DNA of 11,145 bases, taken from positions 1 to 11,145 of the forward strand of contig JAGCXJ010000092.1 of the NCBI GenBank assembly GCA_017961385.1, written 5' to 3'. Origin of the DNA: Lachnospiraceae bacterium (GTDB lineage Bacteria; Bacillota; Clostridia; Lachnospirales; Lachnospiraceae). The notes beneath the pieces are model-generated. The model saw only the letters and a program-made list of their open reading frames with translations, was not told the DNA's origin and did not search any database. The translations under genes and the position numbers were made by a program. Below, one piece after another: positions 1-4,883 of this stretch (positions are counted from its first letter, which is position 1; the number at the start of each line of letters is the position of its first letter).

Positions 1-153
1 CAATGTCTGATATGGTATACCTGATTCAGAAGACATTGCCTTAAAATACTCGACAGTACTCGTATTCATATTCATAGTAACCTGTTGCTTAGTTTTTCCT
101 ACATACGGATTCTTGCGTGGATTTAAAGCTTTGATATCATATTCTTCTCTCAT
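1..153 (-). CDS. brnA: BrnA-type antitoxin (partial, C-terminus off the left edge)
   Basis: The first 51 codons of a small protein are visible. They start at an ATG five bases after the brnT stop codon, and an AGGATGG ribosome binding site lies inside the end of brnT. The visible part ends in STVEYFKAMSSESGIPYQTL, which matches the ribbon-helix-helix region of BrnA antitoxins, where a 'GIPYQTLIN' motif is typical. In this family the antitoxin neutralises the BrnT ribonuclease and its DNA-binding end represses the brnTA promoter. The toxin-first gene order is the usual one for brnTA, and the tight spacing implies co-translation. The C-terminal part that makes most of the DNA-binding domain lies outside the window, so I cannot say whether it is intact. 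Confidence 0.82.
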   Translation of the reverse strand, partial: MREEYDIKALNPRKNPYVGKTKQQVTMNMNTSTVEYFKAMSSESGIPYQTL

Positions 154-158
154 AACTT

Positions 159-449
159 TCACCATCCTTTCACAATATCTATATATTGCTTTGTTTCTGA
201 CTTGGTTGCCCTTCTTGCTGATATTATTCTTATTATTGAACCTTCTTTCCTTACACAGTGACAAACGATGAGCATGTTTGCTTCTATACTCAACCCAAGA
301 AGCATGAAACGTTCTTCGGATTCAGAATGATCTGGATCGTCAAAAAGGATTGCATTTTCATCATCAAAAACGGTGGATGCCTCCTCAAATGAAACACCAT
401 GCTTCTTAACATTTGTAAGTGCTTTATTCAAATCCCACTCAAATTTCAT
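159..449 (-). CDS. brnT: BrnT-type ribonuclease toxin
   Basis: A 96-residue protein of the BrnT family (DUF497), a RelE-like fold whose members are type II toxins that cleave RNA and stop translation. The signature pieces are in order: KFEWDLNKALTNVKKHGVSF at the N-terminus (residues 2-21), FEEASTVFDD, an ERFMLLG strand (46-52), LIVCHCVR (60-67), IRIISARRAT (73-82) and a final E..QYI helix. Length is normal for the family. I place the start at the ATG of MKFEWD because relatives begin there; an in-frame ATG three codons upstream (position 458) is the alternative. Neither has a strong ribosome binding site. brnA follows five bases after the stop. Expression is probably controlled by BrnA at the promoter just upstream. 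No frameshift is seen, so the toxin looks functional. Confidence 0.88.
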   Translation of the reverse strand: MKFEWDLNKALTNVKKHGVSFEEASTVFDDENAILFDDPDHSESEERFMLLGLSIEANMLIVCHCVRKEGSIIRIISARRATKSETKQYIDIVKGW

Positions 450-458
450 CTCATTCAT

Positions 459-485
459 AATTATATTATAATTATTATATAATTA
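459..485. promoter_or_regulatory. Overlapping AT-rich inverted repeats, possible BrnA operator
   Basis: Two perfect inverted repeats cover the spacer and -10 box. One is AATTATA-T-TATAATT (459-473). The other is TAATTAT-TAT-ATAATTA (469-485). BrnA is known to autoregulate its operon, so these are candidate operators. The region is almost pure A+T, so short palindromes can arise by chance. Confidence 0.4.
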
Positions 486-493
486 CACGTCAA
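465..493 (-). promoter_or_regulatory. Near-consensus promoter of brnTA
   Basis: Reading leftward there is TTGACG (493-488), a 17-base spacer, then TATAAT (470-465), which is close to the sigma-70/SigA consensus. The -10 box ends six bases before the upstream brnT ATG at 458, so transcripts from it would be leaderless or carry a leader of only about nine bases for the ATG at 449. Confidence 0.75.
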
Positions 494-526
494 TACAATC
501 AGCCAAAACACGTTCAAATATGAAAT

Positions 527-544
527 ATCCATCCATTTGTCAGG
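527..544. repeat. 18-base direct repeat, copy 1
   Basis: Reads ATCCATCCATTTGTCAGG. It matches the copy at 677-694 at 17 of 18 positions. The copies are offset by exactly 150 bases, and their flanks do not match. Confidence 0.6.
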
Positions 545-585
545 GGATTTAGTTCGTATTGCTGATGAGATAACGCTACAATGGT

Positions 586-594
586 ATTATAACA
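586..594 (-). promoter_or_regulatory. Possible distal brnTA promoter (TG-extended -10)
   Basis: Reads leftward as TGTTATAAT, a perfect -10 box with a TG extension, but no recognisable -35 box stands 17 bases upstream. It points toward brnT and would give a leader of about 120 bases or more. The same ten letters GTGTTATAAT occur in the promoter region of the gene at 8535-9236. Confidence 0.4.
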
Positions 595-638
595 CAAACT
601 AATAGAGAGACATTTTTTATGCCTCCCTATTGCTCATT

Positions 639-657
639 TTTCTTAATTGTTAAGAAA
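639..657. repeat. AT-rich inverted repeat
   Basis: TTTCTTAA-TTG-TTAAGAAA, two perfect 8-base arms around three bases. It lacks a following T-tract on either strand, so it is not a convincing terminator. A regulator site or the mark of a lost element is possible. Confidence 0.35.
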
Positions 658-676
658 TTCACTACCAAGTTAAACC

Positions 677-694
677 ATCCATCCATTTGTTAGG
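677..694. repeat. 18-base direct repeat, copy 2
   Basis: Reads ATCCATCCATTTGTTAGG, differing from the copy at 527-544 by one base. The flanking sequence does not match, so this is not a plain tandem duplication of a 150-base unit. Confidence 0.6.
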
Positions 695-778
695 TTACTA
701 TCCTAGATGTCGTTCAATCTTTTAGAATTATTTTAACCGTACAATACGATGCACATATAATTTTACTACATATCTGTT

Positions 779-907
779 CTATAAATTCTCTATCGCATCC
801 CTCATCTGGCTTAACAGATAGTCATCAAAACAGTCAAAATCCTCTTTGAGATATCCACTCGTATCCCATGAGACTATTTTACCTGTATTACAATCTATGC
901 TTAGGAT
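779..907 (-). pseudogene. C-terminal remnant of a lost gene, possibly immunity-like
   Basis: Leftward, a 42-codon frame runs from just after an in-frame TAA to a TAG and reads ILSIDCNTGKIVSWDTSGYL, then KEDFDCFDDYLLSQMRDAIE and NL. The composition is protein-like (a beta-turn-beta piece, then an acidic amphipathic helix) and it ends at a natural stop, but there is no start codon before residue 35. That is what the tail of a truncated gene looks like. The pattern of an 'SIDCNTGKI..WDT' strand pair followed by a terminal helix resembles the ends of small SMI1/KNR4 (SUKH)-type immunity proteins, but the match is by eye. It begins four bases after the stop of the immunity-like gene upstream, so the two may have been neighbours in one locus. 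Confidence 0.5.
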
Positions 908-911
908 TTAA

Positions 912-1370
912 TCATTCTTTATATTTCTTGTATGCTGCATCTATAAAAGGCTCGACCTTTAAGTAATCATCCCATGAAAAACCTACACACAAAATCTTCC
1001 CGTCCATAACAGTACCAAAATCGTTCAGGTACTGCTTTTCGTAGTATTCTTCTACAAATTCCAGTGCAACTTCTGATATATCCTCATCGGTCAATACCAT
1101 ATCGCAGTATTTACCGAGAATGAACATTCCTGTTTTCTTCTGTTCTTTAACTTCCTCGAGGTCTGTTTCCTCTTCAGCGTCTTCATGGTGAAGATCTCCG
1201 ATCAGATCATGCCTGATCAACCAGGTTATAAAGAAAGCAATGTGATTGCCTGCATATTCCCAGATAGTATTCTCATCATCTGAAGTTAACTCTCCCTGCT
1301 GTTTATCGGTTATATCACAATACTCTTTCATTGCTGAATCGTACTGCCATTCTGCTTTATCGATTGCCAT
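912..1370 (-). CDS. Small acidic protein, immunity-type candidate (DUF7832-like)
   Basis: A 152-residue cytoplasmic protein with no signal peptide or membrane segment. It opens with DKAEWQYDSA (residues 4-13). A helical motif, EYAGNHIAFFITWLIRHDLI (38-57), follows, and then an acidic stretch at 62-75. It ends in FVEEYYEKQYLNDFG and a GFSWDDYLKVEPFID tail. The 'W.Y..A' start followed by 'AG.HI..F..W.I' recalls small proteins filed as DUF7832, often found in polymorphic-toxin immunity neighbourhoods; I recall this pattern from memory and hold it loosely. The start ATG has a good site (GGGAGG) six bases upstream. An overlapping ATG in another frame sits between them. No toxin gene is next to it here, so if it is an immunity gene it is an orphan. 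It may be read from the acetyltransferase transcript upstream, 76 bases away. Confidence 0.65.
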   Translation of the reverse strand: MAIDKAEWQYDSAMKEYCDITDKQQGELTSDDENTIWEYAGNHIAFFITWLIRHDLIGDLHHEDAEEETDLEEVKEQKKTGMFILGKYCDMVLTDEDISEVALEFVEEYYEKQYLNDFGTVMDGKILCVGFSWDDYLKVEPFIDAAYKKYKE

Positions 1371-1446
1371 ATCATGCCTCCCGTATTCTTTCTAACTGTT
1401 CTGATGTATACCAGAATCCGTTTAAAATTCTTTTTCTTTGCTACCT

Positions 1447-1995
1447 TCATAGCTTCTTCATCATCCAGTATGCATCCATATAGGACTCATCTGCATATTT
1501 CATGTTGTCCGGGAATGTTCCAAACTTCTTAAATCCCAGTTTTTCATACATCGCAATAGCGTCCTTGTTCTCTGCCATTACTTCAAGTTCTGCCTGCTCG
1601 TAGCCCACACTTTTGGCAACATTTAAAACAGTCTGCAGCATAGCCTTTCCTATACCGCATCCGCAGTATTCTTTGTATAATGCAATTGCAATATCGCATC
1701 TGTGACTGTACCTCCTGTATGGAGCAATGCTCATTAGAGAACAGTTGCCTACATGCTTCCCATCAATAAATGCAACAAGCAAGAGCTCACGTTCATCATC
1801 TATCTTAGCCTGAATAAACTGCTTTTCCTTTTCTTCCGTGATCGTGATCTCATCAGGCTCTCTGATCAGATAAGGAGTCTCGCCGCATGTCTTCTTCAAA
1901 TACTTTATAAGATCTTCAGAGTCTTCCGGTCTGGCATTTCTTAAAACTACAGTTCTGCCAAGCTTATCCTGAATAGATATTTCCTTAAATAACAT
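1447..1995 (-). CDS. GNAT family N-acetyltransferase
   Basis: A 182-residue protein of the Gcn5-related acetyltransferase fold, which transfers an acetyl group from acetyl-CoA to an amine. The core is clear: an N-terminal strand TVVLRNARPEDSEDLIKYL, a central LLLVAFIDGKHVGN strand pair, motif A (about residues 101-120, YCGCGIGKAML, the acetyl-CoA pyrophosphate loop) and motif B (NKDAIAMYEKLGF, about 143-155). The substrate cannot be told; relatives include ribosomal-protein and small-molecule acetylases. I chose the ATG at 1995 because GAGGGAG lies at a workable distance from it. The GTG four codons upstream (2007) sits directly against the same site, leaving no spacing. It follows the histidinol phosphatase gene by 44 bases and could share its transcript. 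Confidence 0.88.
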   Translation of the reverse strand: MLFKEISIQDKLGRTVVLRNARPEDSEDLIKYLKKTCGETPYLIREPDEITITEEKEKQFIQAKIDDERELLLVAFIDGKHVGNCSLMSIAPYRRYSHRCDIAIALYKEYCGCGIGKAMLQTVLNVAKSVGYEQAELEVMAENKDAIAMYEKLGFKKFGTFPDNMKYADESYMDAYWMMKKL

Positions 1996-2039
1996 GTACT
2001 TTTCCACTCCCTCAAAATCTGGTTATTGTTTATATGACG

Positions 2040-2813
2040 TCAGACTTCTACTATATCTACTGTATTATCGCCATACTTGATCCCGTTTCTTTCTAGGAAG
2101 TCTGAGAATCCCTCGATATGCTCCGGCTGGCGGACTATTTTCGGGGTATGCGCATCACATCCGATCACAAATCTGGGATTGTATTCGACAGCCATTTTAA
2201 AAAACCTGTCACACGGATACCACCGTCCATCTACAAAGCCGTATATATTTACCTCAAGAGGAATATCTAAATCTATGGATGCCTCAACAAGTCTTCTCAT
2301 ATGTCGATAATAAACCTCATCCGTTCCGGTAAAGTTGATCAGATCCGGATGCGCGAGATATGTAAAAAGTCCAGTCTTCATACCTTCGATCGTAAAATCA
2401 ACATAAGCTTTAAGCTTCTCTTCGCTGTCTGTCTCAGAACCCACATAGAAGCCTTCAACCTCATCCTCGACATAGTGCTGCCCCTGAATAATAAAATCGA
2501 GCGGATATTTCTTTAATTCCTTTATAAGCGGTTCAAAATACTTTCTTGTATATTCAACCTCGTATCCTATAAGGATCTGTATCTGATCCTTGTATTCATC
2601 ACGCAGTTTAACAAGAGTATCGGTATAGTCCTGCAACTGTGTCATGTCCATTCTGATACCTGATATAAATCCTTCAGGATAAGGCTGGGGAGTATGATCC
2701 GAAAATCCAAGGATTTTAAATCCTTCCGAAATGGCCGCTTCTATATATTCACGTTCCTCTCCCACAGCATGCTTGCATCTGATTGTATGTGTATGATAGT
2801 TAGCTGATATCAT
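2040..2813 (-). CDS. hisK: Histidinol-phosphatase, PHP family (HisK/HisJ type)
   Basis: A 257-residue cytoplasmic enzyme that removes phosphate from L-histidinol phosphate, the next-to-last stage of histidine synthesis. The PHP metal-site motifs are all present and in order: YHTHT (H7, H9), H15, GFSDHTP (D39, H40), GYEVEY (E85 region), IQGQHYV (H113), LAHPDL (H155), LEVNIYG and GCDAHTP (D220, H222). Length fits stand-alone HisK of Firmicutes. The ATG start follows an AAAGGG site. No other his genes are visible, which is common for this enzyme since it is often scattered. Other PHP phosphoesterases look alike, so substrate is inferred from the HisK-like length and motif spacing. Confidence 0.88.
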   Translation of the reverse strand: MISANYHTHTIRCKHAVGEEREYIEAAISEGFKILGFSDHTPQPYPEGFISGIRMDMTQLQDYTDTLVKLRDEYKDQIQILIGYEVEYTRKYFEPLIKELKKYPLDFIIQGQHYVEDEVEGFYVGSETDSEEKLKAYVDFTIEGMKTGLFTYLAHPDLINFTGTDEVYYRHMRRLVEASIDLDIPLEVNIYGFVDGRWYPCDRFFKMAVEYNPRFVIGCDAHTPKIVRQPEHIEGFSDFLERNGIKYGDNTVDIVEV

Positions 2814-2981
2814 TTTTTTATGCCCTTTTTGTTTAATGATAAAGATCTACAAAAAAATTGCAGTAGACACAGACATATCTTAGCATGAAACGTCTTCGGT
2901 TGTCCGCTTTTTTCACATATAAACAAAAAAGAATTCGGATTTTATCGAAGCTGCACAGGCAATGTGTAATATTCATGCGCC

Positions 2982-2995
2982 TGACACATGTGTCA
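2982..2995. repeat. Perfect 14-base palindrome
   Basis: TGACACATGTGTCA is its own reverse complement and lies in non-coding DNA between divergent genes, so it could be the site of a dimeric regulator. One such palindrome is expected roughly once per 16 kb by chance, so the support is weak. Confidence 0.35.
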
Positions 2996-3248
2996 TATGC
3001 TACGATCATCAGTATCACGCGCTTTTTTAGAATTTGTGAGTGTTGAATAAAATCTGAGATCTTCTTATAAAATAACTCCAAAAGGTATTTTGACCATATG
3101 GGTCATTTAGCAGTTTTCTTGCGTTATGTAAACCACCATGGCGCGCGTATAAAAAATGACGCTTTATATTTGCAAAGCTTCAAGCCTTTTAAGAGTCTAA
3201 TGAATCTAAGCATCACGGATTTATATAGATAATTCAGTCGCCTTTTCA

Positions 3249-3277
3249 CTTTCATATTTCCATAATTTTGTTAAAAT
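3249..3277 (+). promoter_or_regulatory. Weak candidate promoter of the diguanylate cyclase gene
   Basis: CTTTCA (3249-3254), a 17-base spacer and TAAAAT (3272-3277). The -10 is good but the -35 matches the consensus at only three of six bases, so the real promoter could lie elsewhere in the intergenic region. Confidence 0.3.
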
Positions 3278-3311
3278 ATACATATATGGTTCTTTTATTG
3301 AAGGAGTGCTT

Positions 3312-4772
3312 ATGGATAAAAAATCAGTTGCGGACAGCATAGATAACGGAGTAGGTCAGTTTGCCGCTGAGGCCAGCATGGCTGTTGATGATGAAACGCC
3401 CTTATTTGACATATCCGCCTACCCTGAATCAATGCACGAACTTATAAAAGAGTGCAACCAAAGGATCGAAGAAGCAAACAGCAAATATCGGATAGCCAGA
3501 TACAGAGAGGATATGTTTGCAAAAGGACTGAAAGCAGGTATGTATTTCTGTACTTTTGATAGGCATGAAAATCTGACAAGTTTTGAATTCAACGATGAGA
3601 CAAGACAGATGCTCGGCTATGACGGACTAAAAGACCTGCCCAATGAGTTTGACAGCTGGGTAAAGACTCTTGTACCGGAAGAACGTGACGCCATAGTTAA
3701 GCTTTTCTGGGATTCGGTTCGGATTCATCGTGATCTGCCCGATATCACTCATGCCACCTACCGTATGCAGAAAAAAGACGGCAGCATCATCTGGGTTACC
3801 GGAGCCGGGAGATTCATCAGGCGTCCGGATGACGGATCTTTGGAGATCTATATGGGATGCTATCGCGATATTACTGCACAGCAGGAACTTGAAGAGTATA
3901 TAAAGATCATCGAGGCTATCGGCAAGGTCTTCAATTTCTCCATGTTTATTGATGTAAGCGATATGAGTTACCGAATGATCAGTACCAATGAATATGTTGA
4001 GATGGTTCCTAAGGATCCTGATGCTATGCAGTTTCTCAGAAACAATGTTGCTTCATCAGTTGCTGAAAGCTTTAGGATGAGCTTGTACGAATGGCTGGAT
4101 AAGGATAAGATCATTGCCGCCGTTAATGAGCACGGAACGACCAGCATGGAGTTTTACAGTGAAAGCGCACACAGATGGTTCGAGGGTATCTTCATGGTCG
4201 GAGATCGCAATGAAGACGGAAGTCTTGCACACATCGTATACGGCTGTCAGGATACTACGGATGCCAAGCTGCAGAGTCTAGCTCAGCAAAAAAAGATTTC
4301 CGAATTTGAAACAGAGATCTATATAGATTCTCTTTCACAGATACGCAACAGAAAATTCCTTGATGAAAAGCTCATCTTTGAACCGTGCAAAGCTGTGGTC
4401 ATGTCTGACATTGATAGATTCAAGGAGATCAATGACACTGCCGGCCACCAGTGCGGTGATGAAGTGATCAAGAAAGTCGCGCAGATACTGGAGCAGTCTG
4501 TAAGAAAAGACGACGTAGTCATAAGATACGGCGGAGACGAATTCATGATGGTATTCTTTGATATCACCAAGGAAAGCTTAGAGAATAAGCTCTCGTTGTT
4601 TAAATCGGAATTAAAGAAGATTAAGATCGATAACTATAAAAATCACAGTATCTCTATGAGCTTTGGCGCAGCGTTCGGAACAGAGCTTGTCAGCAACATG
4701 ATCACTACCGCGGATAATGCGCTGTATGAATCCAAAAAGACCCGAGACACATATACGGTAATCGAAATATAG
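3312..4772 (+). CDS. Diguanylate cyclase with PAS sensory domains
   Basis: A 486-residue soluble protein that would make the second messenger cyclic di-GMP from two GTP. After a helical lead-in (about 40-68) comes a PAS domain (about 70-190, with YRMQKKDGSIIWVTGAG and the closing YMGCYRDIT typical of PAS/PAC). A second, more divergent PAS-like region (about 200-318) ends in VYGCQDTTDA, a linker helix follows, and the GGDEF domain runs from about 339 to the end. The catalytic core is intact: metal-binding D366 and D368 in SDIDRFKEIND, GHQCGD, and RYGGDEF at 405-411. The RKDD inhibitory I-site (R398, D401) lies five residues before GGDEF, so product feedback is expected. No membrane segment or EAL domain is present, so it senses something inside the cell. 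I chose ATG 3312, with AAGGAG five bases upstream, over GTG 3306, which lies on that site. Confidence 0.93.
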   Translation: MDKKSVADSIDNGVGQFAAEASMAVDDETPLFDISAYPESMHELIKECNQRIEEANSKYRIARYREDMFAKGLKAGMYFCTFDRHENLTSFEFNDETRQMLGYDGLKDLPNEFDSWVKTLVPEERDAIVKLFWDSVRIHRDLPDITHATYRMQKKDGSIIWVTGAGRFIRRPDDGSLEIYMGCYRDITAQQELEEYIKIIEAIGKVFNFSMFIDVSDMSYRMISTNEYVEMVPKDPDAMQFLRNNVASSVAESFRMSLYEWLDKDKIIAAVNEHGTTSMEFYSESAHRWFEGIFMVGDRNEDGSLAHIVYGCQDTTDAKLQSLAQQKKISEFETEIYIDSLSQIRNRKFLDEKLIFEPCKAVVMSDIDRFKEINDTAGHQCGDEVIKKVAQILEQSVRKDDVVIRYGGDEFMMVFFDITKESLENKLSLFKSELKKIKIDNYKNHSISMSFGAAFGTELVSNMITTADNALYESKKTRDTYTVIEI

Positions 4773-4818
4773 AAATCACCGTTTTTATCATTCAGTGACC
4801 AGTTTCACATATCGATCA

Positions 4819-4855
4819 AAAAGGAGCTTTAAGTCATATAACTAAAGCTCCTTTT
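4819..4855. terminator. Bidirectional terminator hairpin
   Basis: A perfect 13-base stem (AAAAGGAGCTTTA paired with TAAAGCTCCTTTT) closes an 11-base loop between the converging diguanylate cyclase and glycosidase-like genes. The A-rich foot on one side and T-rich foot on the other give a U-tract in either reading direction (five Ts leftward). Confidence 0.85.
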
Positions 4856-4883
4856 GCATTGAAATACATTATTGCCTGGATGA

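Larger units (their letters stand above)
459..778. other. Gene-free, apparently eroded stretch upstream of brnT
   Basis: I find no intact gene in these 320 bases. They hold the brnT promoter, a second possible promoter at 586-594, two copies of an 18-base direct repeat, an AT-rich inverted repeat at 639-657, and a strong leftward ribosome binding site (GGGAGG, within 621-627) placed seven bases before an ATG at 613. That ATG opens only a four-codon frame (MSLY, stop at 599). The sequence GGGAGGCAT is shared with the ribosome binding site of the gene starting at 1370. Together with the gene fragment at 779-907 this suggests decay of one or more genes. Confidence 0.5.
2814..3311. other. Divergent intergenic region
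   Basis: About 500 bases lie between the leftward hisK gene and the rightward diguanylate cyclase. I see no convincing gene: the one longer leftward frame (about 2833-3081) starts with TTG, has no ribosome binding site and an odd Cys/Arg-rich composition. The stretch holds a perfect 14-base palindrome (2982-2995), an imperfect dyad TGACC-ATATG-GGTCA (3091-3105) and presumably the two divergent promoters. I could not fit a known riboswitch. Confidence 0.5.

Noticed and set aside
1399..1416. TTCTG...CAGAA dyad with TGGTATACA as a promoter for the gene at 912-1370
   Set aside because: The arms are only five bases, the -10 matches at four of six positions and there is no -35, so chance is likely.
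2833..3081. 82-residue leftward open frame between hisK and the cyclase gene
   Set aside because: It starts with TTG, has no ribosome binding site, has a Cys/Arg-rich composition unlike the neighbours, and overlaps the probable promoter region.
3127..3238. Possible cyclic di-GMP-I (GEMM) riboswitch before the cyclase gene, from GTAAACC and TGCAAAGC fragments
   Set aside because: The fragments are not joined by the required hairpin with a GNRA loop, GGGACGCAAAGCC is not intact, and no second stem with a receptor can be drawn.
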